Source: Methylocella silvestris BL2 (GTDB taxonomy: Bacteria > Pseudomonadota > Alphaproteobacteria > Rhizobiales > Beijerinckiaceae). From it: a stretch of 64,000 nucleotides of DNA. Position 1 is the stretch's first letter, and the number at the start of each line of letters is the position of its first letter. A program made the position numbers and the translations under genes. Below, in pieces: positions 29,474 to 37,344 of this stretch. The notes under the pieces are model-generated. The model made no database searches and had not been told where the DNA came from. It was given only the letters and a program-made list of their open reading frames with translations. The stretch spans positions 992,001-1,056,000 of the forward strand of contig NC_011666.1 in assembly GCF_000021745.1 (NCBI RefSeq), read 5' to 3'.

Positions 29474-30391
29474 ATGCGCGAATCTCTTCTAGACGATCAA
29501 ACGGGCCGCCAGCCGGCCGCCCCTGCTGCAGTTGCGCGCCCGGCGGACGCCGCGACGGCCAAGCCAGGCGCAAGAGGCGTCGCCATAGTCGCCAATGATC
29601 GGATTTCCGACTGGCTGCTGCCCTTTCTTGAAAGCTATGCGGCCACCAATGCGAATACGCCGCTCTATCTCATCCCCTATGACGATAATTTGACCTTGAC
29701 GCGGCGGGCGGCCGACATTTACGGCGTTCATCTCGTCACCGAGGATTCGCGCGAGCTCGACGCCCTGGCGAGCCGGCTTTATCCGCTGTTTCCGGGACAC
29801 CGGCGCCGCTTGCGAAAATTCCTTTCGCTCGCCCTGCCGCTTGACGAGGTGCTCTATATCGACGTCGATACAATCCTCTTTCGCGACGTCAGCGAGGCGT
29901 TCGGCAAGCTGGAGCCGGGCAAGACGGATTTCATCATGGCGTCGACCAGCGACGAATATGTCTACAACAAGAAGCGCGCGAAATATGACTTTCTGCGCGA
30001 CGTCAGGCTGTTCAACGACGGCTTTTTCATCACCTCGAACAAGATCCTTTCGCTGCAGCATTTTTATGAAGTGATCGAGCGCGACGAGGCGATCTTCCAT
30101 GACGTGCGCAAGCACGGAATGCTGTTCGCTCAGCCGCTCAGCAATTTCATCACGCACCGGCGCGGGCTCAAGATCGCCTCGCTGACCGAACGCGTTCCGG
30201 GCGCCTCCGACGAAAGCTTCTACAAGGCCAGCGACGTCACCTTCGACGCGGAGGGGCTGCCGCTCGATGGGGCGAAAGACCGGATTTTCTTCGCCCATTG
30301 GGCCGGCGCCACGTCGCTGCCAAGCCGCCGCGTTTTCGACAAGGCATGGCTCGATTACTCAAAGAGGGCGCACGCGCGCCTCAAAGTCTAA
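29474..30391 (+). CDS. Putative glycosyltransferase with DxD motif
   Basis: 305 residues. The metal-binding D130-V-D132 sits in LYIDVDTILFRD, typical of GT-A fold enzymes such as family 8. After it come the beta-strand/acceptor region DFIMASTSDEYVYN and FNDGFFITSN. The N-terminal 30 residues look unstructured and lack a signal peptide. ATG at 29474. Its stop lies 11 bases before the LptF-like start, so they probably form one transcript with the sulfotransferase upstream. The sugar is unknown. Confidence 0.7.
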   Translation: MRESLLDDQTGRQPAAPAAVARPADAATAKPGARGVAIVANDRISDWLLPFLESYAATNANTPLYLIPYDDNLTLTRRAADIYGVHLVTEDSRELDALASRLYPLFPGHRRRLRKFLSLALPLDEVLYIDVDTILFRDVSEAFGKLEPGKTDFIMASTSDEYVYNKKRAKYDFLRDVRLFNDGFFITSNKILSLQHFYEVIERDEAIFHDVRKHGMLFAQPLSNFITHRRGLKIASLTERVPGASDESFYKASDVTFDAEGLPLDGAKDRIFFAHWAGATSLPSRRVFDKAWLDYSKRAHARLKV

Positions 30392-30402
30392 GGAGCCGCG
30401 AC

Positions 30403-31545
30403 ATGCCGCGGCTGCTGACCCTCTATCTTGCGAAACGGATCGGCGTCACCGCGCTTCTGATAGAGGCGATGCTGTGCATTCCGCTGGTGATGACGTCCTT
30501 GTTCCAGACGCTGCCGGCCGCGGCCATCCGCGGCGGCCTGCTCTGGCCCGCCCTGCTCGGCACCTTGCCGACCGTGCTTTATCTCGCTTTGCCATTGTCG
30601 GTCGGCGTCGCCGTGGCGCTTGAATTCAGCCGCATGTCGTCGGACGGCATGATCGCGGTGCTCTATTCGATCCGGCTTTCGGTCTGGTCGCTCTGCCTGC
30701 CGGCGCTGATCGTCGCTGCGGCGGCTGTCGGGGCCGGCTACGCCCTGTCGTCCTACATCGCCCCCTCTTATGTCGGGCAGATGCATGATGTCATCCATGT
30801 CATCCGCAATTCGCTCAATCACCGGATGCTGGAGCCGGCCCATTTCTACACCTTCGACAAGGGCGCGCGGACCATGTTCTTTCAGCGCTGGCGCTCCGCC
30901 GACGTGGCCGCCGGCATGTTCATCTACCAATATTCGGCGGAAAAGAACGAGGAGCAGATCATCAATGCGGAGGAGGCCGAATTCCGCCGCAACGAGCAGG
31001 GCGTGGTGATCGTCCTCAATCACGGCTCGATCCAGACGCTGCCCTCCGGAGCGCAGGCGATGCGCAACGCCAATTTCGAGCAATATGCGCTGCCGATCGA
31101 CATGCAGGGCGCGGGCGCGCTGCCGAAACGAGATTGGCGCGGCGTTTTCGAACTGCCGCTTGGCGATTTCTTCGCCGCGATCCCGCCTGAGAGATGGGAT
31201 CCGCGCGGCTACGCTGAATGGATGAGCGAGGCGGCCAAGCGCTGCTTCATTCCGATTCTGGCGCTGACTCATGCGTTGCTGGCGGTCGGGCTGGTCTTGA
31301 CCGTCGCGGCGGCGACAGGACGCGGCTCGGCGGCGACGACCTCGACGGTTCTCGCCATCCCGCTGATTCACGTCGCCATCCTGGTCGGCTCGGAATCGAT
31401 CGTGCGAGAAAACCCGCATCTGATCTGGCTGATCGCCCTCGCGATCGCCGCCGAGCTTGGCCTCGCTCTTTTCCTGATTGCGCGTCGCAACGCCAGATTC
31501 GGCCCGGTCGAACAGCTGGAGTTCTTACCGGCGCCCGCCGCGTGA
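30403..31545 (+). CDS. LptF/LptG-family (YjgP/YjgQ) permease
   Basis: 380 residues from the ATG at 30403 (AAGGAG ribosome site). Six predicted membrane segments flank a large periplasmic beta-jellyroll part (FDKGARTMFFQRWRSADVAAGMFIYQYS...) as in the LPS transport permeases. LptF and LptG normally act as a pair with LptB. Here only one is present, in a glycan region, between a glycosyltransferase and a regulator. It may pair with an LptG elsewhere or act in a related glycan export. The last four bases overlap the next GTG. Confidence 0.75.
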   Translation: MPRLLTLYLAKRIGVTALLIEAMLCIPLVMTSLFQTLPAAAIRGGLLWPALLGTLPTVLYLALPLSVGVAVALEFSRMSSDGMIAVLYSIRLSVWSLCLPALIVAAAAVGAGYALSSYIAPSYVGQMHDVIHVIRNSLNHRMLEPAHFYTFDKGARTMFFQRWRSADVAAGMFIYQYSAEKNEEQIINAEEAEFRRNEQGVVIVLNHGSIQTLPSGAQAMRNANFEQYALPIDMQGAGALPKRDWRGVFELPLGDFFAAIPPERWDPRGYAEWMSEAAKRCFIPILALTHALLAVGLVLTVAAATGRGSAATTSTVLAIPLIHVAILVGSESIVRENPHLIWLIALAIAAELGLALFLIARRNARFGPVEQLEFLPAPAA

Positions 31546-31940
31546 CCGGCCGCAAGCGCGCAGCCGCGACCGTCACGATTGAGTTGCATTGGCCCAACGG
31601 CGGTTCGCTCGGGCCGGCCGATGTCGAATTGATCGATATGATTCGCGCCAAGCGATCCATCATCGGAGCAAGCCGCGCGCTCGGGCTTTCCTATCGAACA
31701 TGCTGGCTGAGCGTCGATCGGCTGAACCGCTGCTTCGACCGGCCGATCGTCGAGACCTTTCCGGGCCGGCGCGACTGGGGCGCCACAGTCACCGAATTCG
31801 GCGAAGATCTGATCGCGCTCTACCGGTCGATCGCCGCCGAGGCCGCGGCCTCTGCGCGGCATTCGCTGGCACCCTTTTCGGCTGCCGCGGATTTGAGTTT
31901 TGATCCGAAGCCGAAGGCCGCCCGAAAAGCACGCTCCTGA
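31542..31940 (+). CDS. ModE-type winged helix DNA-binding protein
   Basis: 132 residues from a GTG at 31542 that overlaps the LptF-like stop (GTGA). The first 100 residues form the ModE/LysR-like winged helix: LGPADVELIDMIRAKRSIIGASRALGLSYRTCWLSVDRLNRCF, then the wing region FPGRRDWGATVTEFGEDLIALY. The C-terminal molybdate-binding domains of full ModE are missing. Probably a transcription regulator. No molybdate gene is nearby, so the effector is unknown; control of the glycan genes is a guess from position. Confidence 0.7.
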   Translation: MTGRKRAAATVTIELHWPNGGSLGPADVELIDMIRAKRSIIGASRALGLSYRTCWLSVDRLNRCFDRPIVETFPGRRDWGATVTEFGEDLIALYRSIAAEAAASARHSLAPFSAAADLSFDPKPKAARKARS

Positions 31941-31973
31941 CCTTGCCTCAAAGTCCCGGCTGCGGCGGAGCCT

Positions 31974-32738
31974 TCAGGCCGAAGCCACTTTGGCGGGGCG
32001 CGACCGGCCCTCGATTTCCTGGAGATAGTCGTCGATCACATCATCCGGAGCGCCAAGGTCGCGAACGGCGCCGTCGTCGATCCAGATCACGCGATCGCAA
32101 AGATGCGACAGCATCTTCATGTCATGCGAGACGACGAGGATCGTGCCCTTTTTGGCGAACTCCTGAATGAAGGCGTCGCATTTGGCCTGGAAGGCGCGAT
32201 CGCCAACGGAAAGCGCTTCGTCGACGATCAGAATATCGGCGTCCGCATAGGCGCAGACGGCGAACGCGAGGCGCGCCGCCATGCCGGTCGAATACATTTT
32301 CAGCGGCTGATAGAAGAAATCGCCAATATCCGCGAAAGCCGCGACATCGCTCAGCCGCGCCTCGATGACGGAGCGCTTGACGCCGAGGATGGCGCCGCCG
32401 ATCAGGGCGTTCTCGCGGCCGGTCAGCTCGAGGTCGAAGCCGGAGCCAAGCGCGAGGATGGGCGCGACGCGGCCGGAAACGCTGACGCTGCCGACGGTCG
32501 GACGGGTGATGCCGCAAATGATCTGCAGCAGCGTCGTCTTGCCCGCGCCATTGCGGCCAATAATTCCGACCCGCTCGCCCTGATGGACCTTGAAGCTGAC
32601 GTCCTTCAACACCCAATGCTGGCGGTAGAACTGCTTCCAGCGGCCGAAAAGGGCCTGCTTCAACTGGTCGTTACGATGAATATACAGCTGATACGCCTTG
32701 CCGATATGGCTGCAGCTGATGACGAGTTCAGATGACAT
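31974..32738 (-). CDS. ABC transporter ATP-binding protein of polysaccharide export (Wzt/KpsT type)
   Basis: 254 residues. Walker A GRNGAGKT (61-68), a Wzt-type signature segment YSTGMAARLAFAVC and Walker B ILIVDEAL are present, with SHD as the H-loop. The extended C-terminal carbohydrate-binding domain of O-antigen Wzt is missing, so it resembles KpsT/TagH-like exporters. It overlaps the permease gene by 11 bases and should drive undecaprenyl- or lipid-linked glycan export across the inner membrane. Confidence 0.88.
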   Translation of the reverse strand: MSSELVISCSHIGKAYQLYIHRNDQLKQALFGRWKQFYRQHWVLKDVSFKVHQGERVGIIGRNGAGKTTLLQIICGITRPTVGSVSVSGRVAPILALGSGFDLELTGRENALIGGAILGVKRSVIEARLSDVAAFADIGDFFYQPLKMYSTGMAARLAFAVCAYADADILIVDEALSVGDRAFQAKCDAFIQEFAKKGTILVVSHDMKMLSHLCDRVIWIDDGAVRDLGAPDDVIDDYLQEIEGRSRPAKVASA

Positions 32739-33531
32739 CGACGAAGACGGCCTTGTACTGCATGAAAAAACGATAGCCGAAATAAAAGACGATGAGCGAT
32801 CCGGCGACGGTCCCGAAATATAGCAGCGCGTCGGGCAATCGGCCGAATAGAAGCAGATCGCGCATCATCTCGACGTTATTACCTATGGGATTTAAATGTA
32901 CGTAAAGGCGCAAATGCGGCGGAACGTCGTCGATCGAATAGAAGATGGGCGTCGCGAACATGAAAACCGGGACGATCGAGATCATCAGATGAGCGACGTC
33001 GCGCGTGAACGAGCCGAGCGCCATCAGGAACCAGGAGATCCCGAGCAGGGATAAGAAGAACGGGATCGCGACGAGGGGCGTCAGCAGAATCGTCCAGGGC
33101 AGCGAAAAGGACGCGCCGATCTTGAACAAGATCAGCACTGCGACGCTGATCAGGGCGTAGACGGAGCCGCGAATTGTCGCGGTCCAGGCCAGTGTCTCGC
33201 TCGGGAAGATCGATTTTTTGATGAGCGACGCCTGTTCATGCAGCATGCCCGGCGAGCGATAGGCGATCTCGCTGAAAAGATTGAAAATAATCAGCCCGGT
33301 GAAGATCGACAGGGCGTAGCCGCCAACCCCGACGTTCTTGGCCGAGGCGGGCACGCCGACCGCGCTCGAAAAAATGATCGTATAGGCGGACAGCATCACG
33401 AGCGGGCCGAACACCGCCCACAGCCAGCCCAGAATGGAGCCGCGAAAGCGGACCGCAAGTTCGCGTCGAACCACGGCCCGGATCAGTTCCTGATACCGCC
33501 AAGCGTTCTCAAAAGGCGTCGCTAAATTCAT
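32728..33531 (-). CDS. ABC-2 type polysaccharide export permease (Wzm/KpsM type)
   Basis: 267 residues with six predicted membrane segments of the ABC2 membrane family. It begins with the cytoplasmic amphipathic region typical of these exporters (NAWRYQELIRAVVRRELAVRFRGSILGWLWAVFGPL). The C-terminal motif LRLYVHLNPIGNNVEMMRDLLLFG is the conserved exporter loop. It pairs with the ATPase just downstream. ATG at 33531. Confidence 0.88.
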   Translation of the reverse strand: MNLATPFENAWRYQELIRAVVRRELAVRFRGSILGWLWAVFGPLVMLSAYTIIFSSAVGVPASAKNVGVGGYALSIFTGLIIFNLFSEIAYRSPGMLHEQASLIKKSIFPSETLAWTATIRGSVYALISVAVLILFKIGASFSLPWTILLTPLVAIPFFLSLLGISWFLMALGSFTRDVAHLMISIVPVFMFATPIFYSIDDVPPHLRLYVHLNPIGNNVEMMRDLLLFGRLPDALLYFGTVAGSLIVFYFGYRFFMQYKAVFVDVI

Positions 33532-33690
33532 CCCCGGACCGGTTTTTAGGCTAAAGCCTGTGTAATGTCGGCGGATGTAGACCAGTTTGAGGCAAATTCG
33601 TCAACGCGGCTCGCGCGACACTTCCAACTTGCCCACGCCAGATCGCTATTTTGCGCGGCGGCGACGCCGAAATCGGCGCCCGCTTCCTTT

Positions 33691-33715
33691 GGAACCAAGC
33701 CGGACGTCCGCCGTT
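33691..33715 (+). promoter_or_regulatory. Sigma-EcfG (general stress) promoter of csbD
   Basis: GGAAC (33691-33695), a 16-base spacer, CGTT (33712-33715), an exact match to the alphaproteobacterial EcfG consensus GGAAC-N16/17-CGTT. It ends 29 bases before the csbD ATG, which fits a short 5' UTR. CsbD-type genes are typical EcfG targets in Rhizobiales. Confidence 0.75.
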
Positions 33716-33744
33716 TCCCTTGCAACTTCACGAGAGGAAAAAGC

Positions 33745-33939
33745 ATGGTTGATAAAGAGCATATCAAAGGCGCGGCTGACAAAGTGAAGGGCGCAGTCAA
33801 GGAAGTAGCCGGCAAGGTGACCGGCAACGACCGCCTTGTCGCGGAAGGCAAAGCCGACAAGGCCGAAGGCGCAGCGCGCGAGGCGGTCGGCGATGTGAAG
33901 GACGCTGGCCGCAAGGTTGCCGACGCCGTCAAGCGCTGA
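33745..33939 (+). CDS. CsbD-family stress protein
   Basis: 64 residues, Lys/Ala/Asp-rich, entirely helical in character: MVDKEHIKGAADKVKGAVKEVAGK..., the standard CsbD opening. The ATG at 33745 has a GAGAGGAAA ribosome site and sits behind an EcfG promoter. Known relatives are induced in stationary phase or osmotic stress, but the molecular function is unclear. A strong terminator follows directly. Confidence 0.9.
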   Translation: MVDKEHIKGAADKVKGAVKEVAGKVTGNDRLVAEGKADKAEGAAREAVGDVKDAGRKVADAVKR

Positions 33940-33962
33940 ACGCGCAAGAGTTGACGTTACTG

Positions 33963-33994
33963 GCGCGCCCCGTCGAGGGGCGCGCTTTTTTTTT
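33963..33994 (+). terminator. Intrinsic terminator of csbD
   Basis: GCGCGCCCC (33963-33971), loop GTCGA with flanks, GGGGCGCGC (33977-33985), then nine T (33986-33994). A textbook rho-independent terminator 24 bases after the csbD stop. Confidence 0.9.
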
Positions 33995-34004
33995 GCGTTC
34001 TCGA

Positions 34005-34751
34005 TTAGGGAGTTATATCGCTCGGAAAGCAGTGTGGCTGCTGAAATCCGGTCGGGGGGACGCCCAGGGGGGCGTAGGCGATATTGTCCGTGCCGCCCGG
34101 ACCGACGCCTCCTGGGATAGTGTCAAGCTTGGCGGCCTTTCGCATGCGATAGGCGATCGCGTGATCGGCGCAGGAACTGTCGCCGCTGACGCCAAGCCCG
34201 CCAATCACTTTCTTGTTGGCGTCATAAAGGGCGACGCCGCCGCCAAAAGTGATGATGCCGCCGGGAACCTTGCCGTTCCGCGATAGCTCCGGAAAACTAT
34301 CGACCGAGGCGACTTGCGAGGACGACGCCTGCGGCAGCGAATTCTGCGCAAGGAAGGCGGGGTCGAACGGATTTGAATTATTGAGCCCATAGAGCGAGCC
34401 GCCCGGCTGAGTCGGCGCATAGAGATTTGCGGTGGACAGCGCCAGAGCGTCATTGCTGAAGTCATTCGCCGTGCCGGCTTTGGCGATGGCGATGGCCCGG
34501 CTGCCCGGCCAGGCGTCGCCAATGCTGATCACGGAACAGATCTGGCCTTTGCGGTCGACAATCGCCGACCACATGCGGTTCGGCTTGAAAATGCCGCCGT
34601 TGGCGTCTGGAAGCTTTATGACCTTGTCGAGCTGAGCTTGAACATTCTTGATCGTTGCGTCAGGAATATTGCACGCCGCATGAGCGCCTGCGGGCTCGGC
34701 GGCGACTTGCGCCAGCAGACCCAATCCGAGCACAAATGTCATTCTTTTCAT
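34005..34751 (-). CDS. Secreted GlcG/HbpS-family protein
   Basis: 248 residues from the ATG at 34751 (ribosome site GGGGTGGGA), opening a signal peptide that ends AHAACNIP. The body matches the GlcG/HbpS (PduO-C-like) fold: MWSAIVDRKGQICSVISIGDAWPGSRAIAIAKAGTAN, then GGIITFGGGVALYDANKKVIGGLGVSG. HbpS relatives bind heme or sense redox, others of the family have no known role. Single gene. Confidence 0.75.
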   Translation of the reverse strand: MKRMTFVLGLGLLAQVAAEPAGAHAACNIPDATIKNVQAQLDKVIKLPDANGGIFKPNRMWSAIVDRKGQICSVISIGDAWPGSRAIAIAKAGTANDFSNDALALSTANLYAPTQPGGSLYGLNNSNPFDPAFLAQNSLPQASSSQVASVDSFPELSRNGKVPGGIITFGGGVALYDANKKVIGGLGVSGDSSCADHAIAYRMRKAAKLDTIPGGVGPGGTDNIAYAPLGVPPTGFQQPHCFPSDITP

Positions 34752-35018
34752 GTCGTCCCACCCCACTTTGCGGTTCTTGCTTTAATCGCGGCCGACTTCG
34801 CAAGCCAACGACTGTCGAGAAGCGTCGAGGTCGACGCTTCGACTTAACGAAGTCTGCGCCGTGGAAGAAATATCACGCTGCGCGAGGCCTCGAAATTATT
34901 AAACTATTAAGATTGTGGCTCAGCTATCGCTCGCACCGGTCTGTTGGATGCTCCGCGGCGATCTTGTATAAGCGGTTCGCAATTTCGCTCTGAGAGCAAA
35001 GTGGACGAAAGGTCGCTC

Positions 35019-35933
35019 ATGCGCCGCCAAGCAACGCCCGATCCCGGCGAGGACGCCGCGGCGATTCAAATGTCCGACGTCCACGGCCTGACACGCGCCG
35101 CGCCCCTCTCGCGGCGCGGCTTCATGGGTTCCTCGGCGGCGCTCGCCGCGGGCTATACGATCGCGGCTGGCCCTGTCAGGGCTGACGCCATCCACACCAG
35201 CGCCGATGGGCTTGTCGCCGGTATGACGACCGTCAATACCAGCGACGGCGCCATGCCGGCCTATTTCGCGCGGCCCGCAGGAGTCGACAAGCCGCCGATC
35301 ATCCTTGTCGCGATGGAAGTGTTCGGCCTGCACGAATACATCAGGGACGTCACGCGCCGCCTCGCCAAGCTTGGCGCTTTCGCCGTCGCTCCGGATCTTT
35401 ATTTCCGCAAGGGCGACCTGACGAAAATCGAGAACATTTCCGACCTGATGCCGCTCGTAAACAGCAAGCCGGACACTGAGCTGTTCTCGGACCTCGACGC
35501 CAGCGCCGCCTATGCCGTCGCCGCGGGCGGCGACGGCGAGCGCCTCGGCATCATTGGATTTTGTCGCGGCGGCCGCACCGTCTGGCTTTACGCGACGCAT
35601 AATCCAGCGCTCAAGGCAGGCGTCGCCTTCTATGGCAGCCTCATGGATCCGCCGAGCGCGGCGATGCCGCAGAGCGCCTTTGCGCTCGCCGACCAGGTGA
35701 AGGCGCCGGTGCTCGGCCTCTACGGCGCGGAGGATCAGGGCATTCCGCCGGATCAGGTCCGGCAAATGCAGGAAAAACTCAAATCCGCTGGCAAAATTGC
35801 CGAATTTGAGATTTATCCGGGCGCGCCGCACGGGTTTTTCGCCGATTACCGGACGAGCTACCGAGGGGAACAGGCCGAGGACGCCTGGAAGCGGGCGACC
35901 GCCTGGTTCAGAACCTATCGGGTACTCGCATAA
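35019..35933 (+). CDS. Dienelactone hydrolase family protein, Tat-type leader
   Basis: 304 residues from the ATG at 35019. The leader contains a twin-arginine motif SRRGFM (31-36) and ends near PVRADA. The catalytic triad of dienelactone hydrolases is visible: C182 in GFCRGG, D239 in GAEDQGIP and H271 in GAPHGFF. E100 in AMEVFGL is the conserved Glu that tunes the nucleophile. Export by Tat implies a periplasmic hydrolase; carboxymethylenebutenolidase activity is known for the family but not shown here. Confidence 0.85.
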   Translation: MRRQATPDPGEDAAAIQMSDVHGLTRAAPLSRRGFMGSSAALAAGYTIAAGPVRADAIHTSADGLVAGMTTVNTSDGAMPAYFARPAGVDKPPIILVAMEVFGLHEYIRDVTRRLAKLGAFAVAPDLYFRKGDLTKIENISDLMPLVNSKPDTELFSDLDASAAYAVAAGGDGERLGIIGFCRGGRTVWLYATHNPALKAGVAFYGSLMDPPSAAMPQSAFALADQVKAPVLGLYGAEDQGIPPDQVRQMQEKLKSAGKIAEFEIYPGAPHGFFADYRTSYRGEQAEDAWKRATAWFRTYRVLA

Positions 35934-36132
35934 GTTTTGAGAGGCCGTGCAGGCGCCTAAATTCGTGAGAGTGTTGTCGATATTTTGTTTTGAGGGCGCG
36001 CTCCGCTCGGGTTAGTGCTGGAGCTATATTTGCCAAAGCCCGAATTTGGACGCAAAAACCCCGGCAGAGTGATCAGGGAAGGACGCGTCCCCTTCCGGCA
36101 TTGATCCGCGACAAGGTCCGGCGCGCGCTGAC

Positions 36133-37344
36133 ATGGCGTCGCCAGGCCCATATTTCTTTCGACCCCATCAGGGCTCAATCTTGAAACGCACAATCAGTCT
36201 TATCGTGGTTTTCCTCGTCCTCGCCGGGCTCGCCGCCGGACTGGGCTATTTTCAATTCGTCACCAAGCCGCAGATGATCCGGCAATTCATTTCCCAGGCG
36301 GCGCCGCCGCCGGCGACGGTCGCGGTCGCCGAGGCGATGGATGAATCCTGGACGCCGCAATTGCCGGCGATCGGAAGTTTCCGCGCGGTGCAGGGCATCG
36401 ACGTTGCGCCGCAGATCGGCGGCACGCTCGTCGCCGTCAAGGCGCAGTCGGGTCAGGACGTCGACAAGGGGGCGCCGCTGTTCGAGATCGACAATTTCGT
36501 CGAGCAAGCCGATCTCAAGAACAATCTTGCCGTCCTCAAGAACGCCGATCTCGCGCTTCAGCGCCAGCGTCAGCTGACCGTCACCGGCAATACGGCGAAA
36601 GCAAACTTCGACTCGGCCGAGGCGACGCGCGATTCCGCCGCCGCCGCCGTGGAGAAGGTTCGCGCCGCGATCGCGCAGAAGCAGATCGTCGCGCCCTTCG
36701 CGGGACGGCTCGGCATCCGCAAGATGGATCTTGGCCAATATGTCTCGCCGGGTACGACCCTGATCACCTTGCAGCAGCTCGATCCGATCTATGTGGATTT
36801 TCCCGCGCCGGAAAAATGGCTCGGCATGCTGAAGCCCGGCCAGGAGATCGAGGTCGCGGTCGACGCCCATCCCGGTCAGATTTTCCGGGGCAAGGTCGAG
36901 ACGGTCGACGCGCGCGTCGCCGCCGACAGCCGCAATGTGCTGGTGCGCGGCCTGTTCGCAAACAAGGACAGGCTGCTTTTGCCGGGCATGTTCGCCAATG
37001 TGATGGTCGGCGCCGGCGCCCCGGTCGAGGTCACGACCGTGCCGCGCACGGCGGTCACCTATTCGCTCTATGGCGACACTGTCTTCGTCGTCAAGCCGGC
37101 CGATCCCGCCCCGCAGGCGGGCGCGGCCCAGGCGGCCCCCGGCGGCGCCGAACAGCCGATGAAGCTGGAACGCCGTTTCGTTCGGCTCGGCGAGACGAAG
37201 GCCGATCGCGTCGCGATTCTCGACGGCGTCAAGCCGGGGGAGCTCGTCGTAAGCGAAGGCCAGGTCAAGCTTGCGCCTGATATGGCCGTGAAAATCGATC
37301 CGGACGCGAAACTGTCGCCGCCCCCCGTCCGCCCGAAGGAATGA
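36133..37344 (+). CDS. RND efflux periplasmic adaptor (MFP)
   Basis: 403 residues. A membrane anchor (about 20-38) leads to the barrel-sandwich lipoyl halves (PQIGGTLVAVKAQSGQDVDKGAPLFEID and APFAGRLGIRKMDLGQYVSPG), an alpha-helical hairpin between, and beta-barrel/MP domains. It links the RND pump to an outer-membrane channel. The start is uncertain: the ATG at 36133 has no clear ribosome site, and a TTG at 36181 (about 16 codons later) would start just before the anchor. Overlaps the pump gene by 4 bases. Confidence 0.88.
   Translation: MASPGPYFFRPHQGSILKRTISLIVVFLVLAGLAAGLGYFQFVTKPQMIRQFISQAAPPPATVAVAEAMDESWTPQLPAIGSFRAVQGIDVAPQIGGTLVAVKAQSGQDVDKGAPLFEIDNFVEQADLKNNLAVLKNADLALQRQRQLTVTGNTAKANFDSAEATRDSAAAAVEKVRAAIAQKQIVAPFAGRLGIRKMDLGQYVSPGTTLITLQQLDPIYVDFPAPEKWLGMLKPGQEIEVAVDAHPGQIFRGKVETVDARVAADSRNVLVRGLFANKDRLLLPGMFANVMVGAGAPVEVTTVPRTAVTYSLYGDTVFVVKPADPAPQAGAAQAAPGGAEQPMKLERRFVRLGETKADRVAILDGVKPGELVVSEGQVKLAPDMAVKIDPDAKLSPPPVRPKE

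Noticed and set aside
35957-36193. A 78-residue minus-strand open frame in the intergenic region before the RND operon
   Set aside because: No ribosome site, no domain and atypical composition; it overlaps the start of the efflux adaptor gene.
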